Assembly (NCBI RefSeq): GCF_000712075.1
Contig: NZ_JONW01000006.1
Span: 62,001-126,000 of the forward strand
Length of the DNA stretch: 64,000 bases
Source: Caulobacter sp. UNC358MFTsu5.1
Lineage (GTDB): Bacteria > Pseudomonadota > Alphaproteobacteria > Caulobacterales > Caulobacteraceae
Direction of reading: 5' to 3'
The translations under genes were made by a program, and so were the position numbers. The notes under the pieces were generated by a model that was given only the letters and a program-made list of their open reading frames with translations, had not been told where the DNA came from and did not search any database. Below are positions 21,991 through 30,530 of the stretch, piece after piece; positions within the stretch are counted from its first letter, which is position 1; the number at the start of each line of letters is the position of its first letter.

Positions 21991-23567
21991 ACCTGCCGGC
22001 CCTGCCGAAGCCGACGCCCTGGCGGGTGCGCGGCCTGGCGCTGCTAGCGGGCCTGGCCGCCGCCCTGGCCCATCCGCCGTTCGGGGTCCTGCCGGGCCTG
22101 CTGGGCTACGCGGTCCTGCTGTGGCTGCTCGACACGATCGACGGCCCCCGGCCGCTGCGCTCGGCCTTCCTGCGCGGCTGGCTGATGGGGCTGAGCTATT
22201 TCGCCCTCTCCACCTGGTGGATCGCCGAGGCCTTCATGGTCGACGCCGCCAACCAGGGCTGGATGGCCCCGTTCGCCGTGGCCGCCATGGCCGCCGGCAT
22301 GGCGCTGTTCTGGGGGCTGGGAGCGTTGCTCTACCGCCTGATCCGTCCCGCGGGCGTGCGGCGGGTGCTGGTGTTCGCCGGCGCCTTCGCCCTGCTGGAA
22401 TGGACCCGCGGCCACATCCTGACCGGCTTTCCCTGGAACCTGCCGGGCGAGACCTGGCGGGCCGGCTCGGCCGTGTCGCAGTTCGCCGGCGTGGTCGGCG
22501 CCTACGGCCTGACCTGGATCACCCTGGCCATCGCCGCCGTCCCGGCGGTGTGGCGCGACGGCAAGCGCGGCCGGATCGCGGTCGGCGCGGCCGTCGTCGC
22601 CCTGGTCGGGCTGTTCGTCGGCGGGTCGCTGGCCCTGTCCCGGCCGCCGTCCGCGCCGGGGCCGGCCCTGACTGTCCGCGTCGTCCAGGCCGACATCCCC
22701 CAGGAGTCGAAGTGGGACGCCCAGCGCTTCGCCCAGATCGTCCAGGCCTATGTCTCGCTGACCGCCAAGCCCTACGCCGGCAAGCCCGCCGACATCGTCG
22801 TCTGGCCCGAGGGCGCCCTGCCGCTGGCCATCAACGACTACATGGTCCCCGGCAGCTGGGTGCGGCAGGACATCGTCGCCGCCCTCCGGCCCGGTCAGCT
22901 GATGCTGCTGGGCGGCTACCGCTACGAGGGGCCGCCCGATAAGCCGGTCTACTACAACAGCCTGGTCGCCCTGCGCCGCACGGCCGACGACGTCGTCGTG
23001 GTCGGGATCTACGACAAGCACCGGCTGGTGCCGTTCGGGGAATATCTGCCCGCCGACGCCCTGATGACCAGGATCGGCTTCAAGAGCATGGCCCACCTGG
23101 GCGACGGCTTCGCCACCGGGCCCAAGCCCGCGCCGCTGCGGGTGGCGCCGGACCTGCTGGTGCAGCCGCTGATCTGCTACGAAAGCCTGTTCCCGCGCCT
23201 GGCCAAGCCGGTTCCCGGGGTGCGGGCGATCGTCAACGTCTCGAACGACGCCTGGTTCGGAGTCACCTCCGGGCCGCTGCAGCACCTGAACCTGGCCAGC
23301 TATCGCGCGATCGAGACCGGCCTTCCGCTGATCCGCGCCACGCCCACGGGCGTCTCCGCCCTGATCGACGCGCGGGGAAGAATTTTGCCCGGCGCCCGCT
23401 TGAAACTTGGCGAATCAGGGGTGATCGACGGTAAGGTTAGCGAAGTCGGTTCGCCGACCCTGTTCTCCAAGCTTGGGCACTGGCCGTTCGGACTGCTGCT
23501 TTTGGTTTCATTCCTCGCCGCGATTCGCGTTCCAGGAGGTCGAGGCTTGGAAAAAGGTCTAAACTGA
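21987..23567 (+). CDS. lnt: Apolipoprotein N-acyltransferase Lnt
   Basis: A 526-residue inner-membrane enzyme that adds the third acyl chain to lipoproteins. About six membrane helices in the N-terminal half are followed by the periplasmic nitrilase-fold domain with catalytic Glu275 (WPEGALP), Lys344 (YDKHRLVPFGEYLP) and Cys397 (LICYESLFP). A final membrane helix lies at the C-terminus. The GTG start at 21987 overlaps the preceding stop. Its substrates would include the two DUF1131 lipoproteins and the DUF2939 lipoprotein in this window. Confidence 0.96.
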   Translation: MNLPALPKPTPWRVRGLALLAGLAAALAHPPFGVLPGLLGYAVLLWLLDTIDGPRPLRSAFLRGWLMGLSYFALSTWWIAEAFMVDAANQGWMAPFAVAAMAAGMALFWGLGALLYRLIRPAGVRRVLVFAGAFALLEWTRGHILTGFPWNLPGETWRAGSAVSQFAGVVGAYGLTWITLAIAAVPAVWRDGKRGRIAVGAAVVALVGLFVGGSLALSRPPSAPGPALTVRVVQADIPQESKWDAQRFAQIVQAYVSLTAKPYAGKPADIVVWPEGALPLAINDYMVPGSWVRQDIVAALRPGQLMLLGGYRYEGPPDKPVYYNSLVALRRTADDVVVVGIYDKHRLVPFGEYLPADALMTRIGFKSMAHLGDGFATGPKPAPLRVAPDLLVQPLICYESLFPRLAKPVPGVRAIVNVSNDAWFGVTSGPLQHLNLASYRAIETGLPLIRATPTGVSALIDARGRILPGARLKLGESGVIDGKVSEVGSPTLFSKLGHWPFGLLLLVSFLAAIRVPGGRGLEKGLN

Positions 23568-23618
23568 AACAGACAAGCTTTCAGATACCCGTGGCTTCCT
23601 CCCAGTGATTGAAACGGC

Positions 23619-24050
23619 ATGAACACGATTCCTGAAGAACGTTCCCCCAATCCGGTCGATCTGCACGTCGGCGCCCGGATTCGCATGCGCCGCAAGATTC
23701 TCGGCGTCAGCCAGGAGCGTCTGGCGGACGACCTGGGCCTGACCTTCCAGCAGGTGCAGAAGTACGAGCGGGGGGCCAATCGCGTCAGCGCCTCCAAGCT
23801 GTACGAGATCGCCAAGAGCCTGCAGTCGTCGGTGTCCTACTTCTTCGAGGGCTTGGCCGATCCGACCGACCTCGAGGGCTTCGAGGAAAACGGCTCGGAG
23901 CAGTTCGTGCACGACTTCCTGATGACCCCGGAAGGTCTGGAACTGGCCGCGCTGTTCCCGCGCATCGGCAAGTCCCGCGTCCGTCGCCGCATCCTCGACC
24001 TCGTCCGCTCGATGGCCGAGGACATGATCGACGAAGACGCCGAGGCCTGA
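23619..24050 (+). CDS. XRE-family HTH transcriptional regulator
   Basis: A 143-residue regulator. The Cro/CI-type helix-turn-helix is at about residues 18-75 (GARIRMRRKILGVSQERLADDLG ... QVQKYERGANRVSASKLYEIAKSL), followed by a C-terminal region (SVSYFFEGLAD ... LDLVRSMAEDM). This layout matches a group of alphaproteobacterial XRE regulators that includes rhizobial PraR/SinR-like proteins. Target genes are unknown. It lies downstream of lnt and is followed by a structured gap before metK. Confidence 0.9.
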   Translation: MNTIPEERSPNPVDLHVGARIRMRRKILGVSQERLADDLGLTFQQVQKYERGANRVSASKLYEIAKSLQSSVSYFFEGLADPTDLEGFEENGSEQFVHDFLMTPEGLELAALFPRIGKSRVRRRILDLVRSMAEDMIDEDAEA

Positions 24051-24120
24051 TTTCAGGCCGATCTGGACCTGGGCGGCGCAGGCCGCCAGGGCGTGGTCGC
24101 CGGAAGCGCTTGTCGGTTTC

Positions 24121-24200
24121 GGCGTCCGCCACGCCCTAAAGGCTTGATTCAGGGCCTTTTTGGACGCCTCACGGGGTTCCATGTGAGGCTAAAAGGCTCC
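24121..24200. other. Structured RNA-forming region between the XRE gene and metK
   Basis: Several helices can form. An outer pair GGCGTCC (24121-24127) / GGACGCC (24162-24168) encloses an inner GCCCT/AGGGC, with an alternative AAAGGC...GCCTTTTT pairing that resembles an intrinsic terminator. A second hairpin GCCTCAC (24166-24172) / GTGAGGC (24183-24189) shares three bases with the outer helix, so the two compete. Its GGGG loop could pair with CTCC at 24197-24200. The simplest reading is the 3' end of the XRE transcript. Confidence 0.5.
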
Positions 24201-24208
24201 GGGGCGTC

Positions 24209-24237
24209 TTGCGGACATAAACTTATCTTTATATGTT
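24209..24237 (+). promoter_or_regulatory. Candidate metK promoter with overlapping inverted repeat
   Basis: An AT-rich island in GC-rich DNA. TTGCGG (24209-24214) and TATGTT (24232-24237), 17 bases apart, could be -35/-10 elements. Overlapping them is the imperfect palindrome ACATAAA...TTTATATGT. It resembles the SahR (ArsR-family, S-adenosylhomocysteine-sensing) operators of alphaproteobacteria as I remember them. metK starts about 60 bases downstream. Confidence 0.45.
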
Positions 24238-24295
24238 CCGCCTAGTCCCTCGGGCAGACCGTCCGCGTGGGCGACGTCATGTCCGGAGCTGACCC

Positions 24296-25519
24296 TTGAG
24301 CCGTTCTTCCTACATCTTCACCAGTGAAAGCGTTTCCGAAGGCCATCCGGACAAGGTCGCCGATCGGATCAGCGACACCGTCGTCGACGCCTTCCTGTCC
24401 GCCGACCCCGAAGCGCGTGTCGCCTGCGAGACCCTGGTCACCACCAATCGCATCGTCCTGGCGGGCGAAGTGCGCGCCGGCAAGCCGGGCGGCGACAAGG
24501 CCGCCAACAAGCAGCTGACGAAGGACATCATCAAGTCGCTGGAGCCCAAGGTCCGGGCCGCGATCAAGGACATCGGCTACGAGCAGAAGGGCTTCCACTG
24601 GGAGAAGGCCAAGTACGCCTGCTACCTGCACGGCCAGTCGGCCCACATCGCCCAGGGCGTGGACGCTTCGGACAAGAAGGACGAAGGCGCCGGCGACCAG
24701 GGCATCATGTTCGGCTACGCCAGCACCGAGACCCCGGAGCTGATGCCGGCCACCCTGCAGTACAGCCACAACATCCTCAGCCGCCTGGCCCAGCTGCGTC
24801 ACAGCGGCGAGCTGCATGAGCTGGAGCCCGACGCCAAGAGCCAGGTGACCCTGGAATACGACGCCAGCGGCAAGCCGGTCCGCGTCGTCTCGATCGTCGT
24901 GTCGCACCAGCACAAGAAGAAGATCGACGGCAAGTCCGCGACCTCCAAGCGCGTGCTGGACCTGATCAAGCCGCACATCCTGCCGATCTTCCCGGAAGGC
25001 CTGATCACCAAGAAGACCCAGTGGCTGGTCAACCCGACCGGCCGCTTCGAGATCGGCGGCCCGGACGGCGACGCCGGCGTCACCGGCCGCAAGATCATCG
25101 TCGACACCTACGGCGGCGCGGCCCCGCACGGCGGCGGCGCGTTCTCGGGCAAGGATCCGACCAAGGTCGACCGTTCGGCCGCCTACGCCTGCCGCTACCT
25201 GGCCAAGAACGTCGTGGCCGCCGGCCTGGCCGAGCGCTGCACCATCCAGATCGCCTACGCCATCGGCGTGGCCCAGCCGGTCTCGTTCCACGTCGACCTG
25301 CACGGCACGGGCAAGGTCGATCCGGCCCAGCTGGAAAAGATCCTGCCGCAGCTGATCGGCGGCGCCACCCCGCGCGCCATCCGCGAGCACCTGCAGCTGA
25401 ACAAGCCAATCTACGCCCGCACCGCCGCCTACGGCCACTTCGGCCGTACGCCGGACAATCAAGGCGGCTTCTCGTGGGAGAAGACCGACCTGGTGTCGGA
25501 GCTGAAGGGCCTGGCGTAA
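24296..25519 (+). CDS. metK: S-adenosylmethionine synthase MetK
   Basis: A 407-residue MAT that makes SAM from methionine and ATP. It begins [24 protein letters not shown], with the ATP-binding GHPDK segment, and carries the later signatures [12 protein letters not shown] and [16 protein letters not shown]. The length fits the alphaproteobacterial form. The start is TTG at 24296 with GGAG about nine bases upstream. The nearer ATG (24279) runs into a stop within seven codons. The upstream region carries a candidate repressor site. Confidence 0.97.
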   Translation: MSRSSYIFTSESVSEGHPDKVADRISDTVVDAFLSADPEARVACETLVTTNRIVLAGEVRAGKPGGDKAANKQLTKDIIKSLEPKVRAAIKDIGYEQKGFHWEKAKYACYLHGQSAHIAQGVDASDKKDEGAGDQGIMFGYASTETPELMPATLQYSHNILSRLAQLRHSGELHELEPDAKSQVTLEYDASGKPVRVVSIVVSHQHKKKIDGKSATSKRVLDLIKPHILPIFPEGLITKKTQWLVNPTGRFEIGGPDGDAGVTGRKIIVDTYGGAAPHGGGAFSGKDPTKVDRSAAYACRYLAKNVVAAGLAERCTIQIAYAIGVAQPVSFHVDLHGTGKVDPAQLEKILPQLIGGATPRAIREHLQLNKPIYARTAAYGHFGRTPDNQGGFSWEKTDLVSELKGLA

Positions 25520-25522
25520 GCC

Positions 25523-26059
25523 ATGAGCGGCCCCCGGAGAGAAATCTGGGGGCCGTCCTATACCGAAGCCGAACTCGACGCCGCCCAGGCGCGGTTCGGC
25601 TTTTTCTTTCCGCCCGACCTGCGGGCGCTGCTGCTGAAGCACCGGATCGCCGGCGCCCTGGACTGGACCCGCGATCACGAGAAGCTCGCCGAGAGCTTCG
25701 CCTGGCCCTACGAAGGCCTGCTGTTCGACGTGGAGGAAAGCGACCTCTGGTGGCCCGAATGGGGCCCGCGTCCCGCTGATCCCGCTGAGCGGGCGGCCGT
25801 GCTGCGCCGGGTCGTGGACGCCGCGCCCAGGCTGATCCCCGTCTACGGCCATCGTTACATGCCCGAGACGCCGCGCGAGGCGGGCAACCCGGTCTTCTCG
25901 GTCTATCAGGCCGACATCGTCGTCTATGGCCGGGACCTGGACACCTATATCGACCACGAGTTCTTGACCGATCCTCTGGATTTCAATCTGGAGGACGAGG
26001 GCAGGACGATCCCGTTCTGGTCGGAGATGGTCCGCCGGGGATATTCGACGGCGCCCTAG
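25523..26059 (+). CDS. SMI1/KNR4-like (SUKH) family protein
   Basis: A 178-residue soluble protein. YTEAELDAAQARFGFFFPPDLRALL and LIPVYGHRYMPETPREAGNPV ... VYQADIVVYGRDLDTYIDHEF resemble the SMI1/KNR4 (SUKH) fold. Members include immunity proteins of polymorphic toxin systems as well as stand-alone housekeeping proteins. No toxin gene is adjacent, so an immunity role is unsupported here. It starts three bases after the metK stop and may be co-transcribed, with trmB 35 bases further on. Confidence 0.72.
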   Translation: MSGPRREIWGPSYTEAELDAAQARFGFFFPPDLRALLLKHRIAGALDWTRDHEKLAESFAWPYEGLLFDVEESDLWWPEWGPRPADPAERAAVLRRVVDAAPRLIPVYGHRYMPETPREAGNPVFSVYQADIVVYGRDLDTYIDHEFLTDPLDFNLEDEGRTIPFWSEMVRRGYSTAP

Positions 26060-26093
26060 CTCCCGGGCCGGTCAGGCGCTAAGACCCCGCCCC

Positions 26094-26774
26094 ATGACCA
26101 ACCCCCAGCAACCCCACGGGCCGCTGCGCTCGTTCGGCCGCCTGAAGTCGCGGCCGGTGAAGCCGCGCCAGCAGGCCCTGCTCGACAGCCTGCTGCCGAC
26201 CATCGCCGTGCCCCAGGCCCCGTTCCAGCCGCGCGACCTGATGCCGGAGGCCACGGAAGTCTGGCTGGAGATCGGCTTCGGCGGCGGCGAGCACATGGCC
26301 GCCCAGGCCGGCAAGCGCCCCGACGTGCTGGTGATCGGCGCCGAGCCCTTCGTCAACGGCGTGGCCAGCGCCGTGCGCCATGTCGAGGAGCAGGGGCTGA
26401 AGAACGTCCGCATCCACGAGGGCGACGCCCGCGACGTGGTGGGCTGGCTGCCCGACACCTCGGTGGACCGGCTCTTCATCATGTTCCCCGATCCCTGGCA
26501 CAAGGCCCGCCACAACAAGCGCCGCCTGATCCAGCCGGCCTTCGTGGCCGAACTGGCGCGGGTGCTGAAGCCGGGCGCGGCCTTCCGCTTCGCCACCGAC
26601 TGGGCCGACTATGCCGAGTGGACGGTCGAGCGGGTGCTGGCCGACCCAGCCTTCCGCTTCGCCGACGCGGACGCCGACCGCAACGCCGCCCCGGCCGACC
26701 ATGTCACCACCCGCTACGAGGAAAAGAAGCTGGGCGACTGCGCGCCGGTGTTCCTGGATTTCGTGCGGACCTAG
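26094..26774 (+). CDS. trmB: tRNA (guanine-N7-)-methyltransferase TrmB
   Basis: A 226-residue SAM-dependent methyltransferase that makes m7G46 in tRNA. The SAM site is EIGFGGGEHM at about residue 57, and the family block LFIMFPDPWHKARHNKRRLIQ lies near residue 128, followed by FRFATDWADYAEW. The ATG at 26094 gives a usual N-terminus. Its position after metK puts a SAM consumer beside the SAM-making gene, which may be coincidental. It is convergent with the LysR gene one base beyond its stop. Confidence 0.95.
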   Translation: MTNPQQPHGPLRSFGRLKSRPVKPRQQALLDSLLPTIAVPQAPFQPRDLMPEATEVWLEIGFGGGEHMAAQAGKRPDVLVIGAEPFVNGVASAVRHVEEQGLKNVRIHEGDARDVVGWLPDTSVDRLFIMFPDPWHKARHNKRRLIQPAFVAELARVLKPGAAFRFATDWADYAEWTVERVLADPAFRFADADADRNAAPADHVTTRYEEKKLGDCAPVFLDFVRT

Positions 26775-26775
26775 C

Positions 26776-27687
26776 CTACCAGCGGTCCAGCCCCGAGCGG
26801 TCCGGCGTCTCGCGCATGCTGGCGGTCAGGTGCGGCACGATGAAGTCGATGAAGGCCCGGATGCGCGGGACCTGCCGCAGGTCCTGACGGGTCAGCACCC
26901 AGAACGAGGCCTGGCCCGGGATGGTGACCGGCTGGCACCAGACCAGGTCGGGATGGCGGTCGCCCAGGCCCGAGGGCAGGGCGGCCAGGCCCAGCCCCGC
27001 CGCCACGGCGTTGACGATGTTGTTCATGGTGCTGCAGCGCAGGGGCCCGGCGCCGCCCGCGGCCTCGCGCAGCCAGGTCAGGGGCGGCAGGTCCTTCAGG
27101 GCGCCCTCGCCGTCGACCACGGCGTGGCCGGCCAGGGCCTCGCGGGTGGTCGGCGCGCCGTGCGCGTCGGCGTAGGCCCGGCTGCAGAACACGCCCCAGT
27201 AGTCGTCGGCGACCTTGCGGGCCACCAGGCTCGAGGATTCCAGGCCGTAACTGGCGCGCAGGGCGATGTCGGCCTCGCCCTTCTCGATGTCCAGGAAGGC
27301 GTCGGTCAGGACCAGGTCGATCTGGATGTCGGGATAGAGGCGGCGGAACTCGCCCAGGGCCGGCACCACGCCGATGGTGGCCAGGGCCTCGCTGGTGGTC
27401 AGGCGCACCACCCCGGCCATCTCCCGGCGCCGGGCGGCCAGGCGATGCTCGACGGCGAGGGCGGCCTTCTCCACCGCCTCGGCGTGGGCCAGCAGGTCGG
27501 CGCCCGCCTCGGTCAGGTTGGCCCCGGCCCGGTCGCGCTCGAACAGCTTGACCCCGCCGGCGGCCTCCAGGGCGTCCAGCCGCCGCGCGACGGTGGTCTG
27601 GTTGACGCCCAGGCGCTTGGCGGCCCCCAGGGTGCTGCCGGCCCGGGCCACGGCCAGGAAGTGGCGAAGATCGTTCCAGTCGAACAT
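26776..27687 (-). CDS. LysR-family transcriptional regulator
   Basis: A 303-residue LTTR with an N-terminal winged helix (MFDWNDLRHFLAVARAGSTLGAAKRLGVNQTTVARRLDALE) and a C-terminal periplasmic-binding-like effector domain. The VNQTTVARRL recognition helix and MFDWNDLRHFL start are typical of the subgroup often annotated as regulators of small operons in alphaproteobacteria. The start at 27687 is taken over a longer reading frame that continues upstream without HTH-like sequence. The hemerythrin-like gene is divergent, 126 bases away, and is the obvious candidate target. Confidence 0.92.
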   Translation of the reverse strand: MFDWNDLRHFLAVARAGSTLGAAKRLGVNQTTVARRLDALEAAGGVKLFERDRAGANLTEAGADLLAHAEAVEKAALAVEHRLAARRREMAGVVRLTTSEALATIGVVPALGEFRRLYPDIQIDLVLTDAFLDIEKGEADIALRASYGLESSSLVARKVADDYWGVFCSRAYADAHGAPTTREALAGHAVVDGEGALKDLPPLTWLREAAGGAGPLRCSTMNNIVNAVAAGLGLAALPSGLGDRHPDLVWCQPVTIPGQASFWVLTRQDLRQVPRIRAFIDFIVPHLTASMRETPDRSGLDRW

Positions 27688-27813
27688 CCGGCCATTCTGC
27701 GAAATCGCAGAGCCGGTTTGCAAGAACACTGATCGCCGAATGTCGCGCGCGCCGCTAGTGGGACGCCCTTGTTTCCCCCGCAAGGCCGCCCGCCCCGGGC
27801 CGCAGGAGCTCCG

Positions 27814-28485
27814 ATGTCCTATCTTCCGGCCCACGCCGCCGCCCACGATCTCTATGGCGCGATCCACAAGGGCCTGCGCTACGCCCACGCCCGCCTGCTG
27901 ACCCGCCTGGGCGCCGTCGCGCCGGACGACGGGGCGGCCGTGGCCGAGCTCCTGGCCGACCTGCGGGCTCATCTGGGCGCCCGCGCCTGCCAGATCGACT
28001 TCGAGCGGCGCGAGATCCTGGTTCCCCTGGAGACCCGCGCGCCGGGCGCGGTCACCGAGCTGGCCGAGGGGCACGCCCGCCGCCTGGCGCACCTGCCGAT
28101 CCTGGAGACGCTGGTCGCCGAGGTCGAGCTGGCCCGGCCCCGCCAGCGCGACGCCGCCCTGCACGCCCTCTACCTGGCCTTCTCGCGGTTCGTGGCCGAG
28201 GACCTCGTCCAGATGGCCGAGGAGGAGGAAGAGTTCTCGCCGGTGCTGCAGGCCCTGTTCACCGACGCCGAGCTGGTCGCCATGGAAGCGCGCATGCGCG
28301 GCGCCCTGCGCGACGAGGACCTGATCGACTTGGCGCGGATCATGGCGCCGGCCGCGCGGCCGAACGAGCGCCTGGCCCTGCTGCGGGCGGTGCGCGCGGA
28401 CATGGTGCGCCGGGCCGACCCGCCGGAGGGCTTCGCCGCGCTGCTGGCCCTGGGCGTGCGGCCCGCCCTGGCCCCCGCCGACTAG
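27814..28485 (+). CDS. Hemerythrin-like (HHE) protein with degenerate metal site
   Basis: A 223-residue, mostly helical protein. Its first helix (AHDLYGAIHKGLRYAHARLL), the FERREILVPLETRAPGAVTELAEGH stretch and the later LVQMAEEEEEFSPVLQALF match the layout of small hemerythrin-like proteins that bind a di-iron centre. In the second block the usual His of an HExxH/HPxxE-like pattern is replaced (FERREILVPLE), so iron binding may be lost or changed. The ATG at 27814 has AGGAG about six bases before it. It is divergent from a LysR gene and ends before a perfect bidirectional terminator. Confidence 0.65.
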   Translation: MSYLPAHAAAHDLYGAIHKGLRYAHARLLTRLGAVAPDDGAAVAELLADLRAHLGARACQIDFERREILVPLETRAPGAVTELAEGHARRLAHLPILETLVAEVELARPRQRDAALHALYLAFSRFVAEDLVQMAEEEEEFSPVLQALFTDAELVAMEARMRGALRDEDLIDLARIMAPAARPNERLALLRAVRADMVRRADPPEGFAALLALGVRPALAPAD

Positions 28486-28529
28486 GCGGTGCTGGAAGCG
28501 GGTCTCGCGGCTTGAGGCGCGCGAACGAA

Positions 28530-28557
28530 AAAGGCCGGTCCCTGGGGACCGGCCTTT
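28530..28557. terminator. Bidirectional intrinsic terminator
   Basis: AAAGGCCGGTCC-CTGG-GGACCGGCCTTT is a perfect 12-bp stem with a four-base loop. A-runs and T-runs flank it so that it can end transcripts from both sides, namely the hemerythrin-like gene and the convergent ppa. Confidence 0.9.
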
Positions 28558-28563
28558 GGTGTC

Positions 28564-29097
28564 TCAGTAGCTCTCGTCGTGGCGCTTGATCGCGGCGCGG
28601 ATGATCTCGGCGGTCTCTTCCGGATCGGCCCAGCCGGTGATCTTGGTCGACTTGCCCTTTTCCAGGTCCTTGTAGTGCTGGAAGAAGTGGGCGATCTGCT
28701 CGGTCAGGATCACCGGCAGGTCGCGCCAACTGGTCACGCCCGTGTAGAACGGGTGCAGCTTGTCGACCGGCACGGCCAGGATCTTCTCGTCCGACCCGGC
28801 CTCGTCGACCATCATCAGGGCGCCGATCGGGCGGCAGCGGATGATCGCGCCGGGCACCACCGGGGTCGGGCCCACGACCATGATGTCGGCCGGGTCGCCG
28901 TCGTCGGCCAGGGTGTGCGGGATGAAGCCGTAGTTGGCCGGATAGAACATCGCCGTGTGCAGGAAGCGGTCGACCATCAGCGCGCCGCTGGCCTTGTCGA
29001 TCTCGTACTTCACCGGCTCGCCGCCTTGCGGGATCTCGATGACGGCGTTCAGGTCGTACGGCGGGTTCACGCCGACGGCGATCTTGGAGAGGTCCAT
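28564..29097 (-). CDS. ppa: Inorganic pyrophosphatase
   Basis: A 177-residue family I soluble pyrophosphatase, hexameric in bacteria, which hydrolyses PPi from biosynthesis. Diagnostic segments are VIEIPQGGEPVKYEIDK, the active-site DGDPADIMV (triple Asp), the DEAGSDEKILAVP loop and FFQHYKDLEKGK. The ATG at 29097 (MDLSKIAVG) is used. An in-frame extension to 29163 adds a Pro/Arg-rich tail not seen in the family. Its stop lies seven bases from the terminator. Confidence 0.97.
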   Translation of the reverse strand: MDLSKIAVGVNPPYDLNAVIEIPQGGEPVKYEIDKASGALMVDRFLHTAMFYPANYGFIPHTLADDGDPADIMVVGPTPVVPGAIIRCRPIGALMMVDEAGSDEKILAVPVDKLHPFYTGVTSWRDLPVILTEQIAHFFQHYKDLEKGKSTKITGWADPEETAEIIRAAIKRHDESY

Positions 29098-29242
29098 TGT
29101 GACTCTTCGTTTGGGAAAGGTCCCGCGGGGAGGCGGGCCTGCGCGGGGGCGCTTATAGGCCACAAGTGCTGCGGTGCGGAAGAGGCGACGAACTTGACGC
29201 GAGGCCGGATGCGTCCGAAGCCTTCCGGAGGAGGCGCTGTGG

Positions 29243-29752
29243 ATGATGCTGCGGAGATGTATGGGCTTTGCCTCGGCGATCGGCGTCGTCCTTTTGTCGG
29301 ATCCTGCGTTTAGTCAGGCGTCGGACTATGTTCGGACCGATCCCCACGTCAGACTGAGAACACAGGCGGGCTTGCCCGTCGCAAGTGCGGTCGGCGATAT
29401 CCGCATTCTCAACGAGGCCTATCTCGCCGGCGGTGGCGCGAGCAGCCTCGTCGCGCGTCGCGGGCGGTCGGGACGTTGGACGGTGTCGTTTGTCATCCAG
29501 AGGCCCGGCGATCCGACCCAGTCCTGGACCTTGGGGCGAACGACAGCGGCCGCCCTGGAAAAGGTGCTGGACGATCCGGGCGCCTTCGCGCCTCAACCTG
29601 CCCCCGCCGAGTTCGCCAGCTGCCTGGACCCGCCCTTCACCCGCACGGAGGTGAGCTGGAAGGGGCGAACGGAGGTCATCCAGCAGGACTGCGGGACCTG
29701 GGGCGCGGTCGCCCGTATCCAGAATCTTCTGGAATCTGGCATGCCGGACTAG
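29243..29752 (+). CDS. Secreted hypothetical protein, 169 aa
   Basis: An uncharacterised protein with a likely signal peptide (MMLRRCMGFASAIGVVLLSDPAFSQA, cleavage near residue 25). The mature part contains VRTDPHVRLRTQAGLP and one cysteine pair (SCLDP and DCGTW) that could form a disulfide in the periplasm. GGAGGAGG, nine bases before the ATG pair at 29243/29246, is a strong ribosome binding site. The DNA is a little less GC-rich than its neighbours. I do not recognise a domain. Confidence 0.75.
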   Translation: MMLRRCMGFASAIGVVLLSDPAFSQASDYVRTDPHVRLRTQAGLPVASAVGDIRILNEAYLAGGGASSLVARRGRSGRWTVSFVIQRPGDPTQSWTLGRTTAAALEKVLDDPGAFAPQPAPAEFASCLDPPFTRTEVSWKGRTEVIQQDCGTWGAVARIQNLLESGMPD

Positions 29753-29777
29753 GGGCTTCCAACCGCCCGAACATCGC

Positions 29778-29855
29778 GCTATATAAGCCCTACATCGTCC
29801 GTTAGCGCTGATTGGCGCTTTCGAGCGGCGGCCCGAAAGGCTGCCGCTTTTTCTT
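29778..29855 (+). promoter_or_regulatory. Candidate promoter, hairpin and intrinsic terminator in front of rimP
   Basis: GCTATATA (29778-29785) fits the Caulobacter -10 pattern GCTANAWC in seven of eight positions; no clear -35 is seen. Downstream come a hairpin AGCGC-TGATTG-GCGCT (29804-29819) and a textbook terminator, stem AGCGGC.GCC/GGC.GCCGCT followed by TTTTTCTTT (29824-29855). rimP begins 49 bases later. The terminator may simply end the preceding gene, or it may attenuate the rimP-nusA operon. Confidence 0.5.
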
Positions 29856-29904
29856 TGGCCGCTCGCCAGCTTGAGCGTGTCGGCCCCAGTGAGTTGAGAC
29901 AAAC

Positions 29905-30528
29905 GTGCGCGGCAAGACGCGGGAAGACCTGGACCTGATCGAGCTGCTCGATCCTGTCGCCGACAGCGTCGGCTACGAGATCGTGCGCCTTCGCCTGATG
30001 GGCGGCGCCGAGCAGCGTCGCCTGCAGATCATGGCCGAGCGACCCCTCCTCGAGGATGGGACGGGCGGCGACATGAACGTCGAGGATTGCGCCAAGCTGT
30101 CGCGCGCCATCTCCGAGGTGATGGACGCCGCCGACCCGATCGCCGGCGAATACACCCTGGAAGTCTCCAGCCCGGGCGTCGACCGCCCGCTGACCCGGCT
30201 GAAGGATTTCGACACCTATGCGGGCCTCGAGATCCGTATCGAGCTGGACCGCGTCGCCGAGGGCCGCAAGCGCTTCAAGGGCGAGCTGGCCGGCGTCGAG
30301 GACGGCCAGGTGGGCCTGAACATCGAGGGCGAGGACGACACCACCGTCTATTTCCCGTTCGACTGGATCGTCGAGGCCAAGCTGGTGCTCACCGATCAAC
30401 TGATGAAGCGGGGCGCCGAACAGCGCGCCGCCCGCGTCAGCGCCGAAGGCGATGACGCCGACCAAGATGATGTCGGAGCCGAGGGCGACGACAGCGATAT
30501 TGACCTGTCCGAAAGTGAAGAGGACTGA
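29905..30528 (+). CDS. rimP: Ribosome maturation factor RimP
   Basis: A 207-residue RimP, needed for 30S subunit assembly. It shows the N-terminal domain with [10 protein letters not shown] and the core [19 protein letters not shown] ... [20 protein letters not shown], then the Sm-like C-terminal domain. An additional acidic, probably disordered tail (about 175-207, rich in D and E) is present, as in other alphaproteobacteria. The start is GTG at 29905. nusA begins two bases after the stop, the standard rimP-nusA order. Confidence 0.95.
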   Translation: MRGKTREDLDLIELLDPVADSVGYEIVRLRLMGGAEQRRLQIMAERPLLEDGTGGDMNVEDCAKLSRAISEVMDAADPIAGEYTLEVSSPGVDRPLTRLKDFDTYAGLEIRIELDRVAEGRKRFKGELAGVEDGQVGLNIEGEDDTTVYFPFDWIVEAKLVLTDQLMKRGAEQRAARVSAEGDDADQDDVGAEGDDSDIDLSESEED

Positions 30529-30530
30529 CC

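Noticed and set aside
24166..24240. SAM-II or SAM/SAH riboswitch before metK
   Set aside because: The hairpin with possible pseudoknot and the GGCTAAAAGG tail look suggestive, but the consensus does not align well, and the likely promoter lies downstream, so the element would not be in the metK mRNA.
25523..26059. Toxin immunity function for the SMI1/KNR4-like protein
   Set aside because: No polymorphic toxin, Rhs or contact-dependent system is encoded in the neighbourhood.
26776..28164. Long N-terminal extension of the LysR protein
   Set aside because: The extension runs antisense through the hemerythrin-like gene. The ATG at 27687 starts exactly at the conserved HTH.
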